Source: a bacterium
GTDB taxonomy: Bacteria > Gemmatimonadota > Gemmatimonadetes > Gemmatimonadales > Gemmatimonadaceae
NCBI GenBank assembly: GCA_027484025.1
Contig: JAIXTI010000081.1
Span: 152,954-216,953 of the forward strand
DNA length: 64,000 bases
Direction: 5' to 3'
Shown: positions 51,237 to 60,700 of the stretch, in pieces
Layout of the letters: each line of letters starts with the position of its first letter
Numbering within the stretch: the first letter of the stretch is position 1
Translations under genes and position numbers: made by a program
The notes under the pieces: model-generated
What the model saw: the letters and a program-made list of their open reading frames with translations, nothing else
What the model was told of the DNA's origin: nothing
The model's database searches: none

Positions 51237-52646
51237 TCAGACCGCCTGCTGTTGGGGAGACCACCGGTCGAGCAACACGAGCGACGGCACCGTCATCGTG
51301 GTCGTGACCAGTGCCATGACGACCATCATGGCAAAGAGCGGCGGAGACAGCACGCCGAGGTCGAGCCCGATGTTGAGTACGACGAGCTCCATGAGACCGC
51401 GGGTATTCATCAGCACACCGAGGGTGGAAGCGGCGTGCCAGCTCTGCCCGCTTGCGCGTGCGGCGAGCGTCGTGCCGCCCACTTTGCCAACGATCGCGAC
51501 CGCGAGAATTCCGAACAGTGGCCACCACGCGCTGGCGCCGGCAATCATGGAGAAGTCGGTGCGCAGGCCGGTGTACGCGAAGAACAATGGCAACAGCATC
51601 ACCACCAGCAGATCCCCGAACTGATTGGCCACCCTGTCGGCAAAGCCGTTGCTACGTGGCACGATGGTACCCGCTACGAAGGCCCCGAAGAGCGCGTGAA
51701 TGCCGAGCGTTTCAGTACCGAGAGCCGCGAGCAGCGCCATGATCAACAACAGCGACAAGGTGGCGGTCGGCACCCGCGAAGCCCTTTCTCCGGTGGCGAG
51801 ACGGTCGAGGAGCGGGCGCACCACCCGGAACATGATCAGCACGAAGACCGCGGTTCCCGCGAGCGCCTGCAGCAGCGATGGTATCGCACCGCCGCTTTGC
51901 ACCAGCGCCACCACTGCGGCCAGCAGCATCCACGCGGTGACATCGTCGACCGCGGCACAGGCAACGGCCAATGTGCCAATAGGCGTGTTGAGCAGCCCCC
52001 GCTCTTCGAGGATGCGCGCCAGCACGGGGAACGCCGTAATGCTCATGGCGACGCCGATGAACAGCGCGAACGCGGGAAAGGCGACACCCGCCGGTGCATA
52101 GCGCGGAAAGAGATACAGCGCGAGCGCTACGCCCAACGTGAACGGCGCCGCGATACTGGCGTGACTGGCGACGACCGCGGTGCTCCGCTGACGACGGAGC
52201 GCGGGCACGTCCACGTGCAGTCCGACAATGAAGAGAAACAGCAGCACGCCGAGCTGACTGAGCCCGTTGAGCACCGTGAGGCTGCTGGCGGGAAAGAGCT
52301 GCGTGGACAATGCCGGCGCGAGAGTACCCAGCAGCGAGGGACCAAGGGCGATGCCGGCGAGCATTTCTCCAATGACCGCAGGCTGTCCGATGGCTTTTGC
52401 CCCCATGCCGAACAGTCTGGTAGCGGTCAGAATGACCACCAGCTGCAGCACGAGTCTGCCCAGCGAGAACGTCGCCGGCGACGCGGCCGCAGCGCTCCCG
52501 CTGATTTGAGCGGCTGCGGGTGCCGCTGTCGCGAATGCCTCCGCCGTCGGCATGAACGTCGTGGAGCCGAACTGCAACAACAGCGCAATGAGCAGCACTG
52601 GCACACCGACCAGCGCGGCGTAGAGCACAGGAGAGGTTCGGGTCAT
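51237..52646 (-). CDS. CPA2-type monovalent cation/proton antiporter
   Basis: 469 residues from ATG 52646. About twelve helices match the Na+/H+ exchanger fold: AIGQPAVIGEMLAGIALGPS, VGLHVDVPALRRQ, SITAFPVLARILEERGL, the ion-site motif LAVACAAVDDVTAWMLL, and LMNTRGLMELVVLNIGL. There is no C-terminal RCK/TrkA regulatory domain, unlike KefB/KefC. It probably exchanges K+ or Na+ for H+ in the inner membrane. It is the first gene of a three-gene operon with the small membrane protein and the Xre/ParS protein. Confidence 0.9.
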   Translation of the reverse strand: MTRTSPVLYAALVGVPVLLIALLLQFGSTTFMPTAEAFATAAPAAAQISGSAAAASPATFSLGRLVLQLVVILTATRLFGMGAKAIGQPAVIGEMLAGIALGPSLLGTLAPALSTQLFPASSLTVLNGLSQLGVLLFLFIVGLHVDVPALRRQRSTAVVASHASIAAPFTLGVALALYLFPRYAPAGVAFPAFALFIGVAMSITAFPVLARILEERGLLNTPIGTLAVACAAVDDVTAWMLLAAVVALVQSGGAIPSLLQALAGTAVFVLIMFRVVRPLLDRLATGERASRVPTATLSLLLIMALLAALGTETLGIHALFGAFVAGTIVPRSNGFADRVANQFGDLLVVMLLPLFFAYTGLRTDFSMIAGASAWWPLFGILAVAIVGKVGGTTLAARASGQSWHAASTLGVLMNTRGLMELVVLNIGLDLGVLSPPLFAMMVVMALVTTTMTVPSLVLLDRWSPQQQAV

Positions 52647-52818
52647 GTGCGTACACTCACCAATCGTGGCACGGCCGGCAAGAGACCGGACCGTTCCCCT
52701 CCAGAGAAATCAGGACTGGGAACGTCACCCCGCGTCTTCTACGTTTCTGCTGAGCAGGGTGTGCACCCGTACGATACGTGAGACGGGTCTGTCGTTCCGT
52801 CCTTTCATCTCGAGTGCG

Positions 52819-53634
52819 ATGCGTTACCCCGTTGCCATTTCGTTCACTGTGCTGTTCGCCGCGGCGTGCGCGGACAAAGCCGACTCCAAAGGCCGCGCGC
52901 CGGCTGCCGGTGTGCAGGTCCCAGCGTCGGCCCCTGCGGCAGCGAGTGCTGCGACAGCGGCATCCGTGGCGCCCGGCGGCACACTCACGGGCACCCTTCG
53001 TGAACAGATCCCCGTGGGGCCATACGTCTACGTGCGCCTCGAGACCGCCAATGGCGACGAGTGGGCGGCGGTGAACGAGGGGCGTCTCACCATGGGCGAG
53101 CCGGTCACGGTGTACAACGTGATGAAGATGGAGCAGTTCAACTCGCCCACACTCGGTCGCACGTTTGCGCGCATTTACTTCGGCATGCTCACGCCGCCGA
53201 GCGGGAACGCAGGCGCAGGACCGGCCGGAGCGCCTGGCGCATCCCCACGTACGCCCGGCGCTGGCGCCGTAACGACGGTCGGCACGCCTGACGCGATCGA
53301 CGCGCGTGTGGGCCGCATCGCGCGCGCCACGGGCACCAACGCCCACACCATCAGCGAACTGTGGGCGCAGAAGTCGGCACTCGTCGGCAAGACCATTACC
53401 GTGCGTGGCGTCGTGGTGAAGTTCAATGGTGGCGTGATGGGCAAGAACTGGATCCATCTGCAAGACGGCAGCGGCAAGGTCGCCGATGGCACCATCGACC
53501 TGACCGCGACGTCGCAGTCGACCGTCGCCGTCGGTGATACCGTCACGGTCACCGGCACGGTGCGCACCAACAAAGACTTCGGCGCCGGCTACACGTACGC
53601 GCTTGTCGTCGAAGAGGCGAAGGTCGTTCGCTGA
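52819..53634 (+). CDS. OB-fold lipoprotein with nucleic-acid-binding-like C-terminus
   Basis: 271 residues from ATG 52819. A lipoprotein signal (MRYPVAISFTVLFAAAC) is followed by an Ala/Pro-rich linker, a first beta domain (about 55-115, GTLREQIPVGPYVYVRLET) and a second Gly/Ala-Pro linker. The C-terminal domain, LVGKTITVRGVVVKFN then GKNWIHLQDGSGK and VAVGDTVTVTGTVRTN, looks like the OB-fold (tRNA_anti-like) seen in a family of exported bacterial lipoproteins. What it binds is unknown. The next gene starts 26 bp downstream, so the two are probably co-transcribed. The frame is open upstream to 52645, but that part reads as shadow. Confidence 0.7.
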   Translation: MRYPVAISFTVLFAAACADKADSKGRAPAAGVQVPASAPAAASAATAASVAPGGTLTGTLREQIPVGPYVYVRLETANGDEWAAVNEGRLTMGEPVTVYNVMKMEQFNSPTLGRTFARIYFGMLTPPSGNAGAGPAGAPGASPRTPGAGAVTTVGTPDAIDARVGRIARATGTNAHTISELWAQKSALVGKTITVRGVVVKFNGGVMGKNWIHLQDGSGKVADGTIDLTATSQSTVAVGDTVTVTGTVRTNKDFGAGYTYALVVEEAKVVR

Positions 53635-53660
53635 TCACGCATTCACGTCAGAGAGTATTC

Positions 53661-54857
53661 ATGGTTGGTCTCGCCGCCCGTCGCGCCGCTGCTGGCATCT
53701 CGCTGTTGCTTGGGGCAGCGGCAGCAGCGCCTGCTGGGGCGCAGAGTCCCGCGGCACCTGCGCCAGCATCCGTCACGCGCGCCGATCTCGCGTGGCGCTA
53801 TCTGCTCATGGATGCCAGCTACGCCACTGCTGATTCTGTGGGGCGTTTGTCCGACAGTACGCGCGCGGCGATCAACCGCATCTTCGATCGCTCCACGCTG
53901 AGCTTCTTTGGTGGTCGCTTCGCGATGACGGCGGCCATGATGGATACGGCCATCACCATGGCGGAGCCGACCTATCGCTACGAGCGTCGCACCCTTCCTG
54001 CCGGCGTACGCATCGACAAGCGCCCCGCACGCGAGGTGCGCAACGCCCTCGTCGCCCGCCTCGCCGCGCTCGACAGCACCGGCACGCTTGCGCAGCCCAT
54101 GGCTTCGGCGCGCGCGCGGGCAGGGCTGCTCGTCGATACGGTGTCCGCCGAGCGAAGTGCCGAATTCCTCACCGATCCCGCCGCGCTCGCGCGCGCGGTG
54201 ACGGCTGAGGTGAGCACACTCGAAAAGGGACGCAATCCGTATGCGCGTGCGGTGGGCGACCTGTGGCGCAGCTATCGTGGTGCCAACGGCGCCGCCGTGC
54301 CCATGCGCGTGATTGCTCCCAAGGCGGCCGCATCACGTGCTGTCGGCGTGCTTATCGCGCTGCACGGTGCCGGCGGTGACGAAAACATGTTTGCCATGGG
54401 GTACGGACAGGGAATCGCCGCGCGACTGGCGCGCGCGAACAACCTGCTGTTCGTGTCGCTGGCCACCACGCCGTTCATGACTAGCGCGGTAAACTTCGAC
54501 TCACTGACCGCGGTGCTTGGTCGCGACTATCAGCTCGATGCGACGCGCATCTATGTCATTGGGCACTCCATGGGCGCCGGCGCTGCCGCGCGACTTGCGC
54601 AGGAACGTCCGCAGGCGTTGGCGGCCGTCGTATGCCTGGCGGGTGGTAGTGCCGTGACGGCTGCTGGTGCACCGCCAATCCTGTTCATTGGCGCACAGCT
54701 CGACCCGGTGATTCCCGCGGCACGCGTAAAGGCTGCCGCGGCAGCGACCCCCAGCGGCACCTACGAAGAGCGCGCCAATGAAGGGCACACGCTCATGGTG
54801 CGAGGCGGCGTGCTGCGCGGTGTACCCTGGCTGCTGCAACACACGCGCACGCGTTGA
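53661..54857 (+). CDS. Exported alpha/beta hydrolase
   Basis: 398 residues from ATG 53661. A signal peptide (AAAGISLLLGAAAAAPAGAQ) precedes a helical region of about 170 residues. The hydrolase domain has GVLIALHGAGGDENMFA (oxyanion region), the nucleophile elbow IGHSMGAGAAARLA, an acid in FIGAQLDPVIP and the His in EGHTLMVR. This fits the poly(3-hydroxybutyrate)-depolymerase/feruloyl-esterase-like group or a dienelactone hydrolase relative; the substrate is unclear. It converges on the SBP56-like gene with a gap of 7 bp. Confidence 0.8.
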   Translation: MVGLAARRAAAGISLLLGAAAAAPAGAQSPAAPAPASVTRADLAWRYLLMDASYATADSVGRLSDSTRAAINRIFDRSTLSFFGGRFAMTAAMMDTAITMAEPTYRYERRTLPAGVRIDKRPAREVRNALVARLAALDSTGTLAQPMASARARAGLLVDTVSAERSAEFLTDPAALARAVTAEVSTLEKGRNPYARAVGDLWRSYRGANGAAVPMRVIAPKAAASRAVGVLIALHGAGGDENMFAMGYGQGIAARLARANNLLFVSLATTPFMTSAVNFDSLTAVLGRDYQLDATRIYVIGHSMGAGAAARLAQERPQALAAVVCLAGGSAVTAAGAPPILFIGAQLDPVIPAARVKAAAAATPSGTYEERANEGHTLMVRGGVLRGVPWLLQHTRTR

Positions 54858-54864
54858 ACATCGG

Positions 54865-56103
54865 CTAGCGGCTGAAGACCGCGCCGTGCGGAACACCGGC
54901 GCCGCTGCCACCATGCGGCCACGTGGTATTCTCCATGCGGAACCCCGGTTCGGTGCTACCGGGGGCACGGAAACGTTTGTCGAGCGTGAGCGTCCCGCGC
55001 GTCTTGTCAAATCGTGCAAGAAGGACGCGCGTTTTCATCGCCTGATAGCCCGTAACGACCACCCGCTCCTGGTTGGGCTCGATGCCAATCCAGTGCGGCA
55101 CATCATTGGGGCCCAACGAAAGGCGCGACACTTCGCGCGGATGCCGCGGGTCCGACACGTCGAGACTCACCACGGCACTCCACGCCGGCACCGTGATGAG
55201 ATAGTAGTTGCCCGCCACCACCGGCACCGCGCACGACGTACCCGGCTTGCGCGGAAATGACGCCACCAGCGTGGCCGACGGCTGCGTGCCCGCCACGCCG
55301 TCCAGCAGATACAGCCCGCAATTGAACGTGCTCACCAGCACGTTCTTGCCATCGCGCAACACGCGCGGCTCGGCGCTGCGATAGCCCTCGTCTCCACGAG
55401 GACCGTTGGGCAGTTCGATGGAGTGCTGCAGCGACAAGTCGGACAACCGCCAGAACTGCAAGACACGCGTCGTATCACGATTGTCCATGTCGGAGGTCGT
55501 GACGACGACACGATCGATAGCCGGAAGAATGGCCGCAGAATACGGACGCACACGACGATCGACACCCGGCAGGTTGGCCGAGCTGATGCGGATCACATCG
55601 CCACGCGGTGTCAGCTCCGCGAGACCGCCCGGCACGAAGCTGGTGGTCGTGCCCTGCATCTCGTGCTGCATCTGAAACGTGGCGAGCGCGTTGCCGTTTG
55701 GCAGCCGCCAGAAGCTGTGTGGGTGCATGAGCGCGCCCACCTGCTCGAACTGCTTTACGAACTTTGGCGCGGCTGGCGTTGTCAGATCAAAGATGAACGA
55801 TTCGCCCGACCCGAAGTCATTGGCGAACAACTGTCGGTCCGCTGCCAGCTCGTGCTCGGTATGGTGCGTGCGATGCCCGCGCCCCGGCACCGGAACCGTC
55901 GTCACAAGCGCACCGTAGCGATCGGCGTCCGCGTTGGCGCGCACGTCGTATACCGCCAGGAAATCCGGGCCGCTGCTGTCGGCCGCCGAGGTCCACAGGT
56001 AGAGATATTCGCTCTGTTTGGCGGGGGGCTGCTGCGCCAGACGCGGAGTAACCATCATGCTACCCGCTACGACAGCGGCGATGCCAGCGATCACTCGAAT
56101 CAC
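54865..56103 (-). CDS. Selenium-binding-protein (SBP56)-like exported propeller
   Basis: 412 residues from GTG 56103, overlapping the upstream gene by 4 nt. A signal peptide (IAGIAAVVAGSMMVTPRLAQ) indicates export. The body matches the SBP56/methanethiol-oxidase pattern as I recall it: EYLYLWTSA, DFLAVYDVRA, HRTHHTEHEL, HPHSFWRLPNG, PHWIGIEP and the C-terminal TWPHGGSGAGVPHG, with several paired histidines that could bind metal. SBP56 proteins bind Cu or oxidise methanethiol in studied cases, but this assignment is by weak resemblance. It is the last gene of the nitrilase operon. Confidence 0.6.
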   Translation of the reverse strand: MIRVIAGIAAVVAGSMMVTPRLAQQPPAKQSEYLYLWTSAADSSGPDFLAVYDVRANADADRYGALVTTVPVPGRGHRTHHTEHELAADRQLFANDFGSGESFIFDLTTPAAPKFVKQFEQVGALMHPHSFWRLPNGNALATFQMQHEMQGTTTSFVPGGLAELTPRGDVIRISSANLPGVDRRVRPYSAAILPAIDRVVVTTSDMDNRDTTRVLQFWRLSDLSLQHSIELPNGPRGDEGYRSAEPRVLRDGKNVLVSTFNCGLYLLDGVAGTQPSATLVASFPRKPGTSCAVPVVAGNYYLITVPAWSAVVSLDVSDPRHPREVSRLSLGPNDVPHWIGIEPNQERVVVTGYQAMKTRVLLARFDKTRGTLTLDKRFRAPGSTEPGFRMENTTWPHGGSGAGVPHGAVFSR

Positions 56104-56861
56104 GATGTTCGTCCTTTCTCAGCGTCGTGTGCTGTTCTTCGCGCGATGGCATCGATCATCTCGCGATAGTGGTAGATCGCACTGGTCGTCGGTTTTGTTT
56201 TCGTGATGGCGATCATCGCCATCGCGATCTGCTCTGCGGTAATCGCGCGAAACTTGGCCGGCGTGAAGACCGAGAACACGGGGAGAAGTTTTGCCAGGAT
56301 CCACGGGGTGTGCTTCGAACCGAGAATCATCGAGGGTCGGAAAATGCTTACCACCGCGGGTCCCTGCGCGCGCACCGCCACTTCCGACTCGCCCTTCACC
56401 CGATTGTAGCGCGCCATGCCGGCGGCGCCCGATCCGGTCTCACTGGCCGACGCGTCGGCTCCCACGGCCGTCATATACGCCAGGTACCGCACGTTCCCTG
56501 CGTCACGCAGTCCGCGCGCGAACGCGGCATTGAGCTCGACGTCGACGGCGCGATGCGCGTCGATGCTCATGTTGGCCGTGCCGGCCCCGATGCCCAGCAC
56601 ACTGAAAGCCGCTACATCGCCGTCGATATCTCGCAAGGCTCCCACCGTTGCCGCGGCCAACGCAGCCGGCGTCATGTCAGGCACCAGCTGCTCGCGTAGC
56701 TCGCGGCCACTTGCACGCGCCATCGCCAGCACATTTGGAAGCGACTTGCGACCGAACGTGATGACCAGGTCGAAGGTGCCGTCGTGCAGCAGCGCACGCA
56801 CCAGCGCGCCACCCACTGAGCCCGACGCGCCGAGGACGATTGCCGTACGCGCGTCGCTCAT
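56100..56861 (-). CDS. NAD(P)-binding short-chain / NmrA-like protein
   Basis: 253 residues from ATG 56861, overlapping the nitrilase stop by 4 nt (ATGA). The N-terminus has the Rossmann motif AIVLGASGSVGGALVRALL. The central MTAVGADASASETGSG, MARYNRVKGESEVAVRA and IFRPSMILG follow the atypical SDR/oxidoreductase HTATIP2-like pattern (Tyr-x-x-x-Lys in YNRVK). These proteins bind NADP, and some act as reductases or redox sensors. It sits in the middle of the nitrilase-SBP56 operon and overlaps both neighbours by 4 nt. Confidence 0.82.
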   Translation of the reverse strand: MSDARTAIVLGASGSVGGALVRALLHDGTFDLVITFGRKSLPNVLAMARASGRELREQLVPDMTPAALAAATVGALRDIDGDVAAFSVLGIGAGTANMSIDAHRAVDVELNAAFARGLRDAGNVRYLAYMTAVGADASASETGSGAAGMARYNRVKGESEVAVRAQGPAVVSIFRPSMILGSKHTPWILAKLLPVFSVFTPAKFRAITAEQIAMAMIAITKTKPTTSAIYHYREMIDAIARRTAHDAEKGRTS

Positions 56862-57652
56862 GGCACCGTCCGGCAGCGGGTCGCCAGCAGTCGCGTGGCC
56901 TCGTCCAGCTCGATGTCGGCCAGCAGCAACCCTTCTTCGCCGTACGGTTGAAAGCTGTGCAGCGTGCCGTCTGGGCGTGCAATCGCCGAGGCCGTTGGTG
57001 CGCCATCGCTCGCGCAATTCACCGATGCCACCCAGCACGTATTCTCGGCGGCGCGACAGAGCACGGCTTTCTCGTGAAACGTGTTTGCGGGGTCCGCGAA
57101 AGCGACGGGTCGATAGCTGCCGGGCTCGGCGATACCGAAGTGTGGATGAAACACCACCTGCGCACCGCGGCGCGCCGCCCAGCGTACGGTCTCGGGATAG
57201 CGCCACCCTTCGTGGCAGATCACGACACCAAAGGTGAGCGGCCCCGCCGTGAACAGGTGCCGTTCGGCGCCGAACGCCGGGTAAGTCGCTTCTTCTCCGG
57301 GGTCGAGCTGCCCTTTGTCCTGCCAGCCCGCAATGTGCCCGCTTGCATCAATGACGCACGCGCTGATCTGCAGTCCGCGTTCGGTAACGCGTTCGGTGCC
57401 AAGAATGACCGTGATGTTCGCGCGCTGCGCCGCCTGCGCAACCTCGTCCATGGCACGCGCAAGGAATGTCGCGTCTGGCGGCGGAAGCGGCACACCGGGC
57501 CATCGATAGCCCGGCACATAACACTCGGGGAAGCACACGATGAGCGCCCCTGCTCGGCCCGCGTCGGCAATGGCCGCCGTCGCCAACCGGACCGACTCCT
57601 CGGGACTGGCCGGCACGCGAAGCGCCGCGAGAGCAATGCGAACGATGGACAT
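56858..57652 (-). CDS. Carbon-nitrogen hydrolase (nitrilase superfamily)
   Basis: 264 residues from ATG 57652. The Glu-Lys-Cys triad is visible: Glu in IVCFPECYVPGY, Lys in GWQDKGQLDPGE and Cys in GVVICHEGWRYPE. Members hydrolyse amides or nitriles, such as omega-amidases, N-carbamoylputrescine and beta-ureidopropionase types. Length is normal for the single-domain form. No signal peptide is present, so it acts in the cytoplasm. It leads an operon of three genes with 4-nt overlaps. Confidence 0.9.
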   Translation of the reverse strand: MSIVRIALAALRVPASPEESVRLATAAIADAGRAGALIVCFPECYVPGYRWPGVPLPPPDATFLARAMDEVAQAAQRANITVILGTERVTERGLQISACVIDASGHIAGWQDKGQLDPGEEATYPAFGAERHLFTAGPLTFGVVICHEGWRYPETVRWAARRGAQVVFHPHFGIAEPGSYRPVAFADPANTFHEKAVLCRAAENTCWVASVNCASDGAPTASAIARPDGTLHSFQPYGEEGLLLADIELDEATRLLATRCRTVP

Positions 57653-57706
57653 GGTCGATGAGTCAGTGAAATCGGGACGTCGTCAGCGGCTGCAATAAGC
57701 TACGCG

Positions 57707-57737
57707 AAAAACAACAGGGCATGAAACGTACCTGTTG
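57707..57737 (-). terminator. Intrinsic terminator after the Oar-like receptor gene
   Basis: CAACAGG (57712-57718) pairs with CCTGTTG (57731-57737) over a 12-nt loop. On the minus strand the stem is followed directly by TTTTT (complement of A 57707-57711). It starts 2 bp after the receptor stop at 57739, so it ends that transcript. Confidence 0.75.
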
Positions 57738-57738
57738 A

Positions 57739-60700
57739 CTAGAACCCAAGCCGCAGCGAGAGCTGGATCTGGTACGGATTCCCGGCCTTTTGCAGGACCC
57801 CGAAGTTTTCGTTGACGGTGTACGTGTACGTGCGCGTAGCCTGATCGAACCCCACGACATTCAAGAGCGGAAGCCGCTGTACCACCGGGTTCTGGTTGGA
57901 GATCCCGACGGGGAGCACGTACTCCGCCCCCCAGTGGGAGTTGACCAGATTCGCCACATTGAAGATGTCCAGCCCCACAGTCACCGTCTGGCCGCGTAGC
58001 CCATCCACCTCCTTGGTCACGCGCGCATCGATGCGTTCGGTCCACGGCGCAAAGGCGCCGTTTCGTGTGGCGACCCGCCCGATGTTTCGACGCAGGTATT
58101 CGCGCGCGACGTTGCGCGGATTGCCGAGTACACGACGCATGGCGCTGGCAACGGCGCGCGGCGTAGAGGGATCATCAGGATTGAAAACGAAGGCAAGATC
58201 GTTGCTCGCCGACTCATCGCCGTTGATATCTCCGTTCACTACCGCCGAAAACGGACGCCCGCCTGCACCGACATACCGAGCCCCTATGTGCACGCCCCAG
58301 CGCACCGGCAACGTGGCAGACATGACCACTTTGCGCCGGAACTCCGTGTCAGACGGCCCCCACGATCCGGAGAGATTGCGAGGATCTTGCGAGACGGGCG
58401 TAAAGGTTGTGGCGGTCCGTGCCAGGCAACAGCCGAACGACGAGTTGTCGGACGCACGGTTGTAGGTCACCGAACCGTCCAAACGGCCACCACGCGGTAG
58501 CACCGCCACCGCTTCAAGCATCGCCGCGCGGTCGGTAGCGCGTGCGCCGTTGGTGAGCTCGAGCACCCGCCCCAGCTGCGGAGCCGCCAGCGCGTTGCTG
58601 TTGAGTGTTCGTCCAACGCCATCGATGGTGGACGCTGGAACGAACACCGGGCGATTCAACTCGTTCGTCAGCAGGAACGCGGGACTGCTCCGCAGGTTGC
58701 GATCGGCGTACAGGTAGTTGTTGTCGGTTCGCGACGCGAGCAGCGTCCCTGTTACGGTCACATTCCGCACCACGCGCCGCGTGTACGACATACTCCCCTT
58801 CCACACGCTCGGCGTTTCGAAGCGACGGCTCACCAAGTTCACATAAGGGGTTATTGGCGTATTGGCCAACAGCCCTGGGATGCTCGACGGATTCGCGCGA
58901 TATGCCGGAAAGTCCGGTACGGGAACGGCAGCACCGGTGCGCGTGATATCTGCAATGCGCCGTCCATCGTTCAGCAGCTGATTGTGCTGCAGATAGTACA
59001 CCGGTTGCGCCGCGAAGCGTCCTCCTCCTACACGCACAACATCGCGACCACTGCCATCGACGTCCCATACGACCTGCGCACGCGGCTGGACTTTGCGCCA
59101 ATCCTTGGGCGCTCGATCGGTGCGCTCGCCGAGTTGCTGCTCCACCAGCGGGTTGCGCGACGGTGCGGTGAGAAAGGCGGTCCCGTCCCAACGCACACCG
59201 GCGGTAACCGTCAGGCGCGCGGTGGGTCGCCACTCTGCCTGCGCGAAGCCTCCCAACTCGAGGACGCTCTGCTGCGTCGTTGGTTCTGCTTCGGCAAGCG
59301 GAATCGTCCGACTGAAACGAAATGCACGAAGCGCCTCCAGATCCGCCAAGCTGTTGAACTCGAAGAGTCCGCGCTGCGATTCCGCAATAAAGCTGTTGAG
59401 ACGGGTGAGCGTATTGTCCGTTCCGACGGTGTAGAGCACGGTGCCGCGCTGGAAGTACGCGTGGTCAATGAGCTGCAGTTGCAGTTCACGGCTCTCGTCT
59501 GGCGCGAGCCGATTCCCGCCGAACTGAATGCGGGTATCGCCAAGTTGGCCGTTAGGGAGCGTCGACTGAATGCGAACAAAACCGCGGGGGATACTGGTGT
59601 TCCCCGCCAGTGTGCGCTGTGAGGTGGAGAGCGCAACCGAGAGTGTGTTCTGAAATCCCGAAGCAAAGGTCGAACGAAGCGTGGCGAGTGCTTGCTGCTC
59701 GATACTCCGATAGTTCGATCGGGCCTCCCGCAAAGCGATCGGCAGATCGACGCCACCACTCAGTGGGCTATTCCATACACTCAGGTTCTCCGTAACGGTG
59801 AGCTGGTGCGCGGGTCCGATGTTCCAGTCCAGTCGGGCAAAGAGCGTGTTCGCCACGGGCGTCCGCTCCAATCGTCCGAGTTGTGCACTGGTCGTATCCA
59901 GTCCGTAGGACGTTGACAGGATGCGCAGCAGACGCGTGACAGAATCACGGGCGACCCCCGCTGCCACTTCGTCGGCGGACGTCAGCAGCTCTCCGGTGAA
60001 CAGCGGCTGATCGGAGTATTGTGCGTCGAGCGCGACGAACAGATGCACGCGGTCGCGGACGAGTGGGCCTCCAATGCTTCCGCCCCACTGCAACGCGTCA
60101 AACTGGCGCTGTGCCCGCGACTTCTGCTGGAAATCGTTCGCCGCCGTGAAGCGGCTGCCGCGATAATACGAGAACGCACTTCCGTGCCACTGATTGGCGC
60201 CGGCCTTCGTGGCCGCGCGAATCGCGCCGCCACCTTGTCGGCCTTGCGTCACGTCGAAGACCGTAGTGCTCACCTCGAACTCGCGGATCGCTTCCATCGA
60301 GAGCGTGAACGGTCCGGCCCCGAACTCTCCGGCGCGCATCATGTTTCGCGCTTGCGCGCCATCAATGCGAATGTCTGTCGAGGTCCAGCGTTGACCCAGC
60401 ATCGAGAGCTGCGCCCCCGTCGCTGGCGCCAGCGCCGCGAGGTCGGTGAAGTTGCGATCGACCGCAGGCAGTGCCGCCATCTGCCCGGCGTCGATGCGAC
60501 GGTTTCCACCGAGCGTCGCGGAGCGCGTATCGCGCGCGTCGCCTTTCACCTGCAGCGTGGCAATCTGAGTGGCGGCGGAGCGGAGCACGAACTCCACCAC
60601 CGATCGTTGCGCGAGGGTCAGCGTGTATCCGGTGCGCGACTGCGGCTCGAGACCAATGCGACGCGCCGCAACCTCGTAGGGACCACCCAACGGCAGCTGC

